A DNA stretch of 64,000 nt from Bimastos eiseni (GCA_959347315.1 OY365807.1:58415494-58479493), one strand, 5' to 3'; counted from the first letter of the stretch, positions 23,230 through 36,692 are shown. A program made the numbers and translations. Notes: generated by a model not told the origin, from the sequence alone.

Positions 23230-23590
23230 TGGGGAAAGTACTTTGGAAAGTATTTTAAATAATTTTCAAATGCTTGTATTTAAAATGATTTTCAAATTCT
23301 TATGAATTGATAGTATGTTAAATGATTTTAAAATACTTATGAATTTAAAAGTATGTTAATTATTTTCAAATTCTTCTGAATTTAAAAGCATTTTAAATGA
23401 TTTTCAAATACTACTAAATTGAAAGTTTGATAAATGTTTTTCAAATACGTATGAATTTAAAATATTTAAAATGATTTTCAATTACTTCTATATTGAAAAT
23501 ATTTTAAATGTACTTTCAAATGCTTCTGAATTGAGGGGTATTTAAATTGAGTTTTCCAATGCTGGTGAATTATTTCAAACTACTTAAAAT
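23230..23590 (+). repeat. ~40-bp minisatellite 'TTTTAAATGATTTTCAAATACTTATGAA'
   Basis: About eight units of TTTTCAAATACTTATGAATT followed by TAAAAGTATGTTAAATGA, with drift between units. Confidence 0.8.
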
Positions 23591-24519
23591 ACTTCCATTA
23601 CTTTCTGGAAGTATTTACTCAGCAAAGCTGTTTATAAGTTCTTTGCCTGAGTGTCACTTTGCTGGAAAGGGCAAAGAGGCTGTTTCTTCAATCAGAGTGG
23701 AAGAGTTTAAGATGCGCTTGTATGGAAATCATATACGTCAATCAGAGAATGAAATCAAAGGTTATCACTGCGCTAGCCACTGTGATGTTAAATATAATTT
23801 ATAACTAGACTATTACATCAGTTATCAAAATAGTGCACAGTAAACTGGAAGAGTCATCAGTGGTGGGCCCATGCAGGCACGTGTGACTAACCAACGGGTT
23901 CCCGTAAAAAGTCGAAAAATGGTATGGATGTTCGGAGTCTCTGGACCCACGGGGACAGTTTAGAATTTAGACAGTTTAAAATAGGGAGAGTTTGTAACAG
24001 GGACAGTTTCGAGAGTTTTATTTTTGTTTTGTGTTGATCTGTTGATCTGACAAAAGGCAGCAGCTTCGTTGACTTTGTTTTCTAATTGTTTTTACGAAAT
24101 AGTGGTCGCGTTTTTGTATGCCGTTCTGTTACGCTGTTTTTTGCTTTTAAGTGTTGTTAGGTTTAAAACCTTGTGCGAGGTTTCATAGAGACTGTTTCAT
24201 GGATGGGCAGCGATGGTAATTGCGGTGTTTGTACGATATTATAAGGCTTTGTTTTTAGATGCAGTGCATGAGGCATTGACTCTGTGTGTTGGATATGTTG
24301 AAGGGAGTTAGTTGTCCCTTATTGCAAACGATTCAGACTTAGTCTTTTTATGTTTCTGTTGTTTGTGGCTTTTGAAGGCTTCACCGAAAGAGTGGTGACA
24401 GTTCAGAATTGGAATTTGTTGGGCATTGTTTTTGTTTTGTGTTAATCTGTTAATAAAAAGAAGCTGTTGACTTTGACAGCCTTTTTAGTAATGTCATAGG
24501 ATTGGTGAAATCCTGTCTT

Positions 24520-24625
24520 TGGAGATGGAACTGACCGAGCAGCTTTGGAGGCAAAACTGACCAGCTTTGGAGCCGGAAATGGCCAGCTTTGGAGGTGGAA
24601 ATGGTCAGCTTTGGAGGTGGAACTG
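24520..24625 (+). repeat. ~24-bp repeat 'CCAGCTTTGGAGGTGGAAATGG'
   Basis: Five units of CAGCTTTGGAGGYGGAA with CTGAC/ATGGC spacers. Much more GC-rich than its surroundings. Confidence 0.75.
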
Positions 24626-25059
24626 CCCAACGTTTTTGCTGAAATCCTTTATTGACTGCTTTAACAATCTGCTGTACGTTCAACTAAGTTTCAGTGTTGA
24701 TGTTGTTATTTATGAATTTTCATTTCTGTAGGCATTGACAATAGTTGATTCTATTGTTTTTACAATGAACTATGAAAAATAAGTAAAGCAATAATGGCTT
24801 TTTAGAAGAGTCAGAACGACTGTTCTGCCGTCATTTGTTCTGTGTAATTAATAAAGTCAACGATAATTAAAATGGTTATTAATTGATTTTTGCCAGAAGT
24901 TTTTCCCAAGGCATTTCAGTTAAGTAAGGTCGTGAAATAGGAGTTTTCCAGAGATGTTTGGAACAGCTGATTGTTTTCTGTTTAATACATAATGCAACTA
25001 TTAATCTTGTTTATAAACTTGATACTGTTTGTTCAATAAACTGTGTACAGATGATCTCT

Positions 25060-25850
25060 ATGGAATGTGAATCTGAATATCACTTGAATGTGTCATAAAT
25101 GTGAATCTGAATATCACTTGAATATGTCATAAATGTGAATCTGAATATCACTTGAATGTGTCCTAAATGTGAATCTGAATGTGAATGTGAATATCACTTG
25201 AATGTGTCCTAAATGGGGATCTGAATGTGAATCTGAATGTAACCCAAATGTGAAATTGTGAATTAGAATGTGACCTAAATGTCAAATCTAAATGTGAATC
25301 TGAAATGTGAATCTGAATGTCAAATAAATGGGAATCAGAATGTGACCTAAATGTGAAATTGTGAATCTGAATGTGATCTTAATGTAAATCTGAATGATTG
25401 TATTGTAAATTTGGACTGTAAATCTGAATGTGAAATCAATGTAAATCTGAATGTGACCTAAATGCAAAATTGTGAATCTGAATGTGATTCTGAATGTAAA
25501 TCTGAATGAAAATCTGAATGTGATCTTAATGTAAATCTGAATGATTGTATTGTAAATTTGGACTGTAAATCTGAATGTGAAATCAATGTAAATCTGAATG
25601 TGACCTAAATGCAAAATTGTGAATCTGAATGTGATTCTGAATGTAAATCTGAATGAAAATCTGAATGTGAATCTGAATTCACCGTGAAATAAATGTGAAT
25701 CTGAATGTGACCTAAATGCAAAATTGTGAATCTGAATGTGATTCTGAATGTAAATCTGAATGTAAATCTGAATGTAAATCTGAAATGTGAATCTGAATGT
25801 TAAATAAATTTAAATCTGAATGTGATCTGAATATAACCTGTCATTAATTC
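25060..25850 (+). repeat. 'AATGTGAATCTG' satellite with higher-order duplication
   Basis: Nearly 800 bp of a short unit (GAATCTGAATGT, with GTGACCTAAATG variants). Inside it a block of about 150 bp, including ATGATTGTATTGTAAATTTG, occurs twice (from about 25380 and from about 25530), so the array grew by segmental as well as unit duplication. Confidence 0.9.
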
Positions 25851-26009
25851 AATAGTCGTCTCATCTTAAGACTTCTTTACTAGTACAGAATCCTTCCCTT
25901 GCAGTTCCATTCATCAGGCAACTTCTCTCTTCCACTAATCTCTGTCCAATGCCAGTCTTTCGACATCTCCAGGTACCCAAGTCATTTCTATTGATTCCCT
26001 GCCAGTACG

Positions 26010-26645
26010 TTAGTGATCTTCCTGTCCGTTTTCTCTCCCTCCAGAATACCATACGTCGCTTGCACGACTCTTATCTCAAATTGCGCCTGTTTAAATCTAC
26101 AGCTCTTCAGGTATGCCAAAGACAGCAGGCGACTTCATGTTGATCAATGCTTCCAAACCTATTACTATACAGGGCAATGTTGCAGGCCTTAATTTCAAAT
26201 CATATTTTGACTTATATTGGCTTCATGTTGACTTCCAAATAAAATTTAAGTTGGCTTGCTTGACTTACAAAGCCTTCAGCACCTGTACACCTACCTATAA
26301 TCATGCCCCACTAACTCCTTACATCCCTCCTCGTTGCTACGACTATCAAGTACAGGTCTTTTAGTTGAGTTATGATGCAGAACAGTTGTGGGCTTTCGTG
26401 CATCTCATGCCTCTGTTCGTAAGGAGCGCTATAGGGGCACTATATTAAATTCATATAAATTCAAATTAAGGAATGGAATTGACTGCCAAATTCACTTCCT
26501 TCAAAAAAAGACTGAAACTCACTATTTCTCTTTGGCTTTCAAGGATTTGGAAATCCAATTGCATCTTCTCCTGGCGACTGACTATCCGTGTCTCAGATTC
26601 ACATTTCGGTGTGACCTTGTGTGCATTACATGTGTAATTAATACA
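26010..26645 (+). pseudogene. LINE 3'-end fragment
   Basis: Broken plus-strand reading: FKLACLTYKAFSTCTPTY, then NGIDCQIHFLQKKTETHYFS, then LAFKDLEIQLHLLLATDYPC. It matches, in order, the tail of the longer minus-strand element at 61250-62270 (KFKLACLTYKAIITSTPT and SLAFKDLEIQLHLLLATD-type sequence). Several stops and shifts; dead copy. Confidence 0.8.
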
Positions 26646-26934
26646 TAAATTATATAATCATATTTAAATGGTAGCGAGTCCCAGGATTATAAGAATTTGC
26701 ATTGCATGGATACTACAGCCTACAAGAATTTTCAACTACAACTTACGATCCATTTCATGGTTTGTACGATAATAGATGTACAAGGTACAATGTACCCTTT
26801 AATTGATATGCATACATCATACATATACATTCTTCAACATCCATTACCAGTCTATGCATAATCAATAACATGTAAACTTCACTTCATAAATATTCATATA
26901 TGTTTATACATGCAAGTGTAAATATATATGACTG

Positions 26935-27025
26935 ATTCTACATTATATATATATTATATATATATAAATATATATATTACATATATATATAAATATATAT
27001 ATTACATATATATAAATATATATAT

Positions 27026-27056
<31 letters not shown>

Positions 27057-27345
27057 GTCTGGGTCTACATATGTGTCTGTGTGTGATTGTGTGTTTGTCT
27101 GTCTCTACATGGAGTAACAACTTCATCATTTGAGTCTGTAAATATCATCTTTCATTTGCTTATACACATAAGTCATAAAAGCTAGACTATTCTAATAAGA
27201 TGTGCATTCAAAGTCTAAACATAGCAATCATATACATAGAAATTCAATATATATAAATATATATATATTTACATTACACATATAGCACCCTAATCAATAT
27301 ATATATATACATACATATATATATATATTTATATATGCATGCATA
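26935..27345. repeat. (AT)n arrays with (TGTG) tract
   Basis: Alternating TATATATA blocks separated by ACATATATA, then TGTGTGTGTGTGTCTG near 27040-27100, then more AT blocks to about 27345. Confidence 0.9.
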
Positions 27346-27349
27346 TATA

Positions 27350-28100
27350 TAATGACGTTCCATATACAGCACCCTATGCAATACCAATGAGCATTAGGTC
27401 ATATCGAGAGGACCAAATTCATCAAATTGGGAGACTACCGAGCAACAACAATAACAAGTCGCACCCAAGCGTTCGTGGCGTCACCAAGGAAAGACAATGG
27501 ACTAGAGTTCTGCACAGGATTGCTTTTGTCAACCTCTTACAATCGCATGGCTCGATCATGAGGAGACGATAGGAAGATACTTTTCTCCGTCAGACCTCAT
27601 CTGTGTCTATCCAGCGCCTTTTAACAAGTAATCACTCCAGAACAAAGAAACATTAATAATTGTAAAAATAATAATTTATAATAATAGTTTTCATAATTGG
27701 TTAGTCTTTTTCAAGTAGTCTGTTGCTTCATGACAAAATAAATTGTCTTAATTAAAACAAAATAATAATAATAATACTCCTTCCTTGGTCATGCTGCAGT
27801 TCAAGTTTTATGCAATTCACTACAAAGGCACTTTCAGAGCACCTCAATTAAGACTTACCATACAAGATCAAACAGGTCTATTGGCAAATGATAATTAATT
27901 AATTAATTAATAGTATCAATGGCAATAACCCAAAGATAAAAACAATAATGCCATTACTTGATGGTTCACTCCAGTTCTGACAAAAATATAACAGATATAA
28001 GTACACTGTCTGTAGATTTTAGTAGCTTACTATTATTCGATTAAACTGCTCGTCTTAAAATAAAGAACTTTTTGTCTACGAGTTATTTAATGTTACACAA
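27350..28100. other. Intergenic, nothing recognised
   Basis: AT-rich with short AATAAT and AATTAATTAATTAAT tracts. No exon or conserved frame. Confidence 0.35.
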
Positions 28101-28290
28101 TTATAAAGTTCCACTTCCTAAGCACCGAGTATCAATTGATGGCGCTGAGCAATTGTGAGTAAAGGACTTGCTTGAGGTTCCTACACAGTAACAGTCTTGG
28201 GGAATGAGGAGGATCGAACCCATACAATGGGGTAATTACTGGCCATTATGCATTATAATCACTGAATTACCAGAGTAAGTGAAATATCAT
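28100..28290 (-). mobile_element. tRNA-derived SINE copy
   Basis: On the minus strand, GGGTTCGATCC (28213-28223) is a good Pol III B box. It is followed by GTAGGAACCTCAAGCAAGTC and CACAATTGCTCAG, the same body as the SINE copies at 41281 and 47219. The A-box half is eroded. Confidence 0.7.
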
Positions 28291-28299
28291 AAACATTAA

Positions 28300-30676
28300 T
28301 AAATCAGGGTTGTAATAACAGTGAGATTCGTTAAAGTTCTTTAGTACCAGATCAAAAGTCAATATATCCAGAGCACTTTCGAGTATGCCATAGTTAGAGT
28401 CACACTGTTTCCACTAGATAAACTCTTCAAGCAGCCTCTTGGCCCAAAGATTACTAGAGATTGGAGATATTACTAATAACACATGCCAGACATTTACCAT
28501 ATATTTCAGAACACCGTTCTTGGTAAAAAAGAATCCAAGTTGGTTCCTGTTAAGAAAACAAGACCCCAAACACGACATCTCCAACAAAACCTCTGAATAA
28601 ATTTCATTCCTTCACATCACAATGAATTCAACAAATCAAGAATACAATACAATACAACTGCAGCTTGAAAATGCCCTCACTACAAAATGATCAGAAGTGC
28701 ACATTGAAGCCGGGCAACCATTTTCAAACGTTTACACGTTAATTAGTGCCCAAAACATAACCAGTCATCAGAACACTCTACTTAACCCTTTAACGACCAG
28801 CCTTACGTTTTACTACGCGCTGGTCATTAAAGGATTAATATAAATGAGTAATGATATCTAACGTTAGAGAAATGTCTCTGTTTGAGTCAATGTAATTGCC
28901 ATCAGCTCCACTCTGAGGTATAGTGCCTGGCTCAACGATCTTATGAGAGATGCAACCACAAGGCAACACGAGAATAACTACAGCCGTAGACGTTTCACGT
29001 ACGTTGCATGGTCTGTTGTCAACAAGTATCTCGAGCAGAAGAAATTTCTGGTGCAGGAGATGTAGCTGCTTATATCTCCAATATTTCATAAATATTGCAT
29101 AAATATTATAGATATCTAAAGTGTTTTTTAAGTTTGTTTGCTGCATCTATGTTTGGCAATTGATTTTTTCTGACCTTTCCCCGTAAAATTCAATTTTTTC
29201 CTGTCCCCAAACCTAGGACCAAGTCTCTGCGTATGATCTCGAGGAATGAAAAAGAATTTTCCCATGGATTTTCACAGGAATTTGTTAAAGAATCTAGGAG
29301 AAACCAATCGGTCTTACGATGAACAAAAGATTGAACACTGAACCAAGATCTGAGAGTAAAATACATTTCCACTTCACCAACAAAATAAAATCGAAATGCT
29401 ACAATGAAGAATTTAAAAATAATAAAACTCAGATGGCAAACACAGACTGTGCAAATCAGAAAAGAACAGATTATATATATATATATATATATATCTATGC
29501 TCAGTCTTCGATTGTTATTTTATTATTAAACATATTTAGATCAGACAAAAATTAATCAGACGCCAAGTGAATCGCTTTTATGATCGAAATGCTTGGAGTC
29601 TGATGAGAAATAGTGAGCGTCGAGGCATTTCTTAAAGTTCTAGTACTTTTAGCATTTTAAAAGTCTATGCTATGCATATTCATCAACAACCACTCAGACT
29701 GATACGACTGCTGCGAAATAATCTGATGCCCTCGCTTCGCTTTATATGAGTGGTGCTTAGGAAATTCAGAGTTACAATTTCTACCATTATTATTACCACT
29801 AAGCGACTGTTTGCCATCTGAGGCTGGTAATGATGACAAGACACCATTCCTTATCAAGACAATGAAAATAAAGAGTTCCTCTCTAAGCTGACCACATATG
29901 ACAACTCTCAATTTATTCCCAGATCATTATATAAAAACATCTACTAGCTAGTCATTAATTCTAGCCACTACTATCGTTCAATGCCACCCATGTCTCTGCG
30001 TTATTATCAGATTGTGTTATTTCTAAATAAACAAATATCTATATATCCCTGAACATCCCTCTGTCCACAACAGATTTTAACCCATGACCCCACGGCTTAC
30101 AGAAGCCCAACCAAGAGGCATAGCTCATGTCAGCCAAAAAAATGGGCATGTTTACCTAAGGGGCATTTTCCCACAAGGGACGTTTTTCCAAGAAGACGCC
30201 CCTCCCCAAACAATGTGAATGACCAGCAATCAACAAGTTAGTTAGTCAGTGTTTGAGCAGAAATCATAATTCTTCTCAAAACCAAACTCCTCTTATTAGT
30301 TTGCTTTCGAGGCCACAATGCTTACACAACTTAAGAAAGTCTTGTTTCTGAAGCCGCACATTGCTTATAAGACTGAAGGAAACCTGGGAGGTTAATGAAA
30401 TTCATCAAGGCATATTGAACCATGGCTAACTAGAGGAGCCACAACAGGGAGGACATCACAAAGCACTGGGCTGAAATGGCCAACTTCCTTGAAATCACAA
30501 GTGGGACAGGGACGAAAAAACTCCCTCAAATATCGACATCCTCCAAAAAACTATTGCCAACCGAATATCGATTGAGTAGTGTGCTAAAATATACGCCTGA
30601 CACACAACAGAAGAAGCTCTGGAAGGAACAGGAAAACATGACAGAAAGAGACTACCGCAACACCGTCACCCATCGA
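28300..30676. other. WAC-hyccin intergenic, little recognised
   Basis: Apart from the micro-foldback at 28782-28838 and a (TA)n run at 29471-29494, nothing is recognised. Minus-strand AATAAA near 29911-29917 could serve the distal hyccin last exon, about 760 bp past its stop. Confidence 0.35.
28782..28838. mobile_element. 57-bp foldback bounded by TTAA
   Basis: TTAACCCTTTAACGACCAGC at the left pairs with GCTGGTCATTAAAGGATTAA at the right around a 17-base centre. TTAA at both ends and the CCCTTTAA start recall piggyBac-type MITEs, but the size is extreme, so the class is tentative. Confidence 0.5.
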
Positions 30677-33600
30677 CTAGATCTCCATATTGCTCTCTCC
30701 GACGAGCATACGACCTCCGTTCGAGGTCGCGCAAACCACGTTCGGCAAGCCGATCACAGCGTCCGTGGAATCTTCGTCTTCGTCGTCGACGATGATCGCG
30801 GGTCGCTCAGACGGTAAATTCAGGAACATGTGAGCCTCGGACTTTGTGTTTGTCGGTCCATCCGCCTGTTCGAACACCACACGCACGCCGTGGGTGCCGA
30901 CCTCACCGTTTGGGGTCGATGGCGTCGAATGCCTCGGACTCTTCGTCGGGTGCATTTCGTACGAATTGGGAACCGACTGTCTGGCCCCTTCGGTGTCTTT
31001 ACCCTTAGAAGATTTCTCCCTCAGCCGTTCGTCGCGTTTCTTCATGATCGACTTCATTGGACCCTTGGTCGCTTTCTGTGGGGTGATCTTCGGTCGTTCG
31101 GACATTGCCACGTTGGCGAGAATTGTGTCGACGTCGCCCCGGTCTTTGGATTGGATTGCCTCCTCTGGATGAGAACCTTCTGGAACATCGATATCCTCTG
31201 AAAAGTAATGAACAAACAAACAGAGAATCAAAAATAAGCTGAATTCCTGTGGTAGAAATTTCACTTTGCGTCTAAGTGTTCATATTGTGGAAGTTATCGG
31301 TGGGACGTAACTCTGCAACTGTTTGTACTCTGACAGTGTCAGTCCCAAGTTTGGTCATAGGAAGAGGGTGACACTAATGACACTATCAGTGTCGTTGAAC
31401 TGAAGCTACTACTTCTGCTTGTACTCAGTGCCAGTCCCAAATATGGAAAAAGGAAGAGGGTGATGTTAATGATCCTTGTCATCACAAAGTGTCGTTATAC
31501 AATCGCTTAGTTCAAGCCAGTCCCAAGTCTGGATAAAGCAGGAGGGCGACGCCAATGATCCTTGTTATCACACAGTGTCGCTAAACTGAAACAACTACTA
31601 GCAGGATGAATAGCCCTGTGCTCAGTCTTACATAACACTTTGACAGCTGCTCCTGTCTGTGACAACAAGTTCTCTGCCCAAAGACAGGTCCATTGGTTAA
31701 TAAACCACATGGGATGAGATAAATGAGATGCATGCCTGTCGCCATCACAGATAATTATTGAGGGTGGGAAACTTGTTCAGGGCTGCTACAGGGCAGAGAA
31801 CATAACACGTCCCACTTGACTATGGACACAGGCAAATACTGCAGAACCTTGCACTAATGAAGTTAGTTTTTATACAATACAATACAGCTGTAATTTGCAA
31901 ATGTCTTTCTTAAAAGATGTTCAGAAGTGCACATTGAAGCCAGGTTACCATTTTAAAATGTTTTCAATTTGTTACACAATGATCAAAACATTACTGGCCA
32001 TCAGAATATTCTTCTTAATATCAATCAGTAATGATATTAATGGTACTGATCAATGTCACTTTGTAAATATAATAGATAGGTACATTGAAATTCAGTTAGT
32101 CTGTTAGAATATGTAATTAACACAGCTTAGCATAAAATGGGAAATATATGTAATTAGCAAAAAAATGGGAAATAAAATCTTCTAATTAGCAAAAAATGGG
32201 AAATAAAATCTTCTGATTAGCAAAAAATGGGAAATAAAATCTTCTAATTAGCAAAAATGGGAAATTAAACTTCTAATCAGAGAAAAATGGGAAATTAAAC
32301 CATCTAATTAGCAAAAATGAAAATTTAACATTCTAATTAACATGTCTTGGCATAAAATGAGGAATTTAATCCTCTAACAAACACAGCTTAGTTTTAAAGG
32401 AGGAATTAACTGTCAGAACATCATAGCTTATCTCAAACACAAGACCGACCTACTCAAACGATCACAGCTGAACAAACTATAAATTTAACAAGTTTCTTAA
32501 CAAATGAGTAATAAACTTAATTAACATACTAATATAATTATTTCAACACAAAAACACCTTCAAATGGTAACAAAGTTGTTTATTCAAACTCATCACATTT
32601 AAATAATTCTAAATATTTTGATAATTCTGACATAAACTTGTAGCCGGCAAATATATCTAAAATACTTTTAAATAAAACAAAGTTGAAAAAATTGCAAAAA
32701 ACCCGTAACAATAACCTCAACAATAAGTTCTTAAGCGAAAATAAGTAAACAACCTCAGAAATTGTAGAAAAAATAACAATATGAAACAAGCAAGAATAGT
32801 AAACAATAAAAAATGCGCTTTGCCAGAAAGGAAAGAAAAATTCCCAATTCTCACTCTGGCAGACAAAGCCGAGAAGTGCTTCAACACTTCAAAGGTCTTT
32901 GTATTCCGCGTGTTGTCACATGACAGACAGCTTCATCTTCTTCAACCAATTCAGGTTATGTGTATGCAATTCTGAACTCTGGATGGACGGCATATCAACT
33001 ACAGTTGTATTGAATCATATCATGTATATGGTTTTCTATTCGTATGGTTCTTTTGCCTTCATTTGTTCTTCAATCTTCAGGCGTTCTAGAATCGTCACAG
33101 GTTCTTAAACGATTCATCAATCTTCAATGGCTCTTAAATCTGAAATAGTTATCCATCCTCATTGGTTATCTGTGTTCAATGGATCCTAAATCTTCGTTGG
33201 ATCTTGAATCTTTGTTGGTTCTTGAATCTTTGTTGGTCCTTGAATCATCACAGGTTCTTAAATGGCTCTTTAATCTTCAATGGTTCTTTGTCATCAATAG
33301 TTCTTCATTCTTCAATTGATCTTAAGTCTTCAATGGTTAATTCCATGCTTACAAGAGTGTCTATATTCATTCGTAGTAAAGGTCTTTAATCTGACACAAC
33401 TTTCACAGAACTGTTTAGCATCCTTTCATCCCAAGACTTCTCAACATCCTCAAAATTTCACCGATCCTCTGGTTCTCATGACTTCACCGCACGACTCTCC
33501 GATCACCTCCAAACTTCACCGACTTCCAAATGACACCCTCGCTCATCTGGAAAACATGTCGACCCCTCTAACGATTGTTACGCAGGCCCTTTCCTTATTC

Positions 33601-36600
33601 ATTACCCAATTCGCAAAGTTAAACTGAAATCTAAATTCACGTTTCTTTGTCCTTCTCATTCAAAGTCGTCTCAGACGCAACAGTTTCCAAATTGATTTTA
33701 TCCAATATGACTCTGTCCGATTTTACTGCTTCCGAATTGACACTCTCCATATTGACTCTCTCCAGCGACTGTCGGATGTTGAATTCCTCTTGGAGCTTTC
33801 GCACCTGCTTCCGGACCTCTGTCTTCACTGTGCTGCCATGGGGGCGGTCAGGGACCTTGATGTCCAGCTTGCCTAGAAGGTTCTGTGCGATGGGAGATGA
33901 GGTGAGAAGCTGGGCGGAATCGGCAAGACCCTTGCGCAACATCGCACGTCGAATGTCCTCTACAAGACGACATGGCATGCAGGCTTAACCAATATTCTGG
34001 AGATAGTGTACGTAAGAAATTTATCGTGTGCAACATTTTATACATGGTTCACGTTTTTTTGCACAGGTCCGAGCTGAATGATGATGGTCAAATTAAGATC
34101 ATATCTAAAGTCTATAATGATAAGTTCTGATAACCTAAGAAAAGTCCCATATCTAAACTGAAGCCACAAGCATGTCCAAAGAAAATCTATAAAACAAAGT
34201 GGCAACAACTAGTCACTTAGTAACAATAATTCTTAAATTCAATAAAAGAATGATGACCCGAAGTTCATAGGTGCCAAAAGGTCGACAGCGAATCACAAGC
34301 ACTACCTTCTCTGACCTTCAAAACTCAATCATTCGGCCTCCGAGGAATCGCGGCAACCCGGCGTAAACGAGTCACGGTTCGATAACACTGAAAGCTGTCG
34401 TTGCAGATAACAATTACACGACAGCCTCCGCAACCACCCGACACGATATCGACAAGGGTATAACAGAGATGATGAGAGCGAACCGATTATGCACAGAACA
34501 TCTTTGTTATAACTCAGCAACGTTTTGAAATTGAGGAATCCCGGTTGCTCCTCTCTCTCGCTCTCTCTATTCTGCCCTAATTACTTTGTTCTCATTCACA
34601 AGATGTTACAGTACAGGTATAAGCAATTCAAGAAAGCATTAAATAAACAATAAAATAGGTAGAATATCATTATTTTTGCTTCACACGCTATTCATTTTAA
34701 GAGCTCCTTTCACAGCCACTATTAGAATGATATCGAATAAACCAAAATTCCACACATGTTGGTCACGTCTAAATAAAACTTAAATTAAGTTTAATTGATG
34801 TAAAACATGATCTATAGTGGCATGATTTAAAGCCTGAAGAACCAATTCCACCTTGGATCAATTAAAGTCATATTCTAAACTAACATAAAACACACAAACT
34901 GTTAGTAATCCAGTCTCAAATTTCTGTTGTAGGTGCTAAAAGAAACTTCTATCATACAAACTTGAAAAAATTCACTTAATTCGTTCAACAAGCTGCTAAA
35001 AACTCATTATTTCTCATTGGCTTTCAAGGATTTGGTAATCTAAATTCATCTTCTCCTGGTTACCAACTATCCACGCCTCAGATTCACATTTCGGTATTAC
35101 CTTGCACGTGTTACAAATTTAATTAATAATAATAATAACAATTTTAATAATAATAGTTTGCACTTGATTATCTGTGCATTTCCTAAACTGTTGGTTATCA
35201 AAAAACTGACTTAAAAACGGTCAAATGTAAAACATCAAGTTCCTAGACTTCATTGTCCATATCCAAATCTAAAACCCAAAAAAATAATAGTAACAATAAT
35301 AAGAAATGTGAAATAGTCTTTCAGAATAAGGACTACAGTTGACGATCCCTCATTCTGCGGTTTCAGAGACACACCACTGATGAGAACTGGCTCCAGGCAT
35401 ATATGCATACATACATACATGCATACATACATGCATACATGCATAATTCTTAACAATAATTCTTAAATTCAATAAATGAATGATGACCCCAAGTTCATAG
35501 GTGCCAAAAGGTCAACAGCGAATCACAAGCACTACCTTCTCTGACCGTCAAAACTCAATCATTCGGCCTTTTACATATTAAATTGCATGCATGCACGCAC
35601 GCACACACACACACACATACACATGAGGGATCATACATACAATGTTAGACATACATACATACATACGTTGAGGGAAATAATAGCACTCTCTATAAATGTA
35701 AACAGAATGGAATAGAAACCTGGAAGCTTTCGAGCCTTGAATGAGGCGTTGGTGATGGCATCCTTTGAGAAAATTGGGTTAGCCTGCGATGGTGATACCG
35801 CCACGCTGATTCCCATTGTTCGATCGACGAGATTGTCCGAATCACCAACACGGATCGAATTACGGATCGCATTGGTCACCTGTCAAGTAAGAAAATATTG
35901 TCTCATTTGATATGCAGTGATAGCAATCTCTAATGCTCTCCTCATCTGTATTACTTCCCAGACACACTGTGTTACCAGATGTTCATTGAATGATATTGGT
36001 TAAGTGTTGTCCAGCTCAGAATAATAATAATAATAATAAAATGTAATAAATTCAATAATAATAATAATTATAATGTAAGGACTGGATATTCCAGATGAAT
36101 CCTTTGCCAATTTCTGTAAGTTTGAGAAATCTGATGTACCTCAAGGAAAAGATTAAAATAATAACAATTAAAAAAAAAACAACATCAAGCCTGAGGGATC
36201 ATTTCTACCATGGGGAAAAAATAATTATAATAATAATGATAATGACAACAGCCCATGTGCTACCAACATAATAATAATTTAATAACAATAAGAAGCAGAA
36301 AAATGATAATAATATTAATAAAAATGATGATGACGACGATAATAATAATGATAATACTAATAATAAAAATGATGATGCTGGTGATGAAAATAATAATAAT
36401 AATAATAATAATAACTATAAATTCATAAATTTATAAAATTTATATTCATAAATTTTAAAACTCAGAACTGGGACACAAACTGAGCTAATTGGGGAGCAGA
36501 GGGAGACAACATTCCTCTACCAGTGCATTTCGATGATTATTCAACGCTATAACGCAGTTGCTTTCAAGGGAACTTTTGCTGCTCAGGAGTCCAACGAGCA

Positions 36601-36655
36601 GGGTTACTTCGGACGACATCGCCATTAATTTTCACTTGATGTTGATAAAATCGTC

Positions 36656-36692
<37 letters not shown>

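Larger units (their letters stand above)
22600..25050 (+). other. WAC downstream region / possible long 3' UTR
   Basis: No exon recognised. Candidate polyadenylation hexamers AATAAA occur near 24432, 24848 and 25034. Two minisatellites inside are listed separately. WAC transcripts elsewhere have long 3' UTRs, so part may be transcribed; this is inference. Confidence 0.3.

Noticed and set aside
25288..25614. 108-codon minus-strand frame of IYIDFTFRFTVQIYNTIIQI-type repeats
   Set aside because: Translation of the AATGTGAATCTG satellite.
30830..31201. 123-codon plus-strand frame [12 protein letters not shown]...
   Set aside because: Antisense shadow of the hyccin distal last exon, which fits by phase and order.
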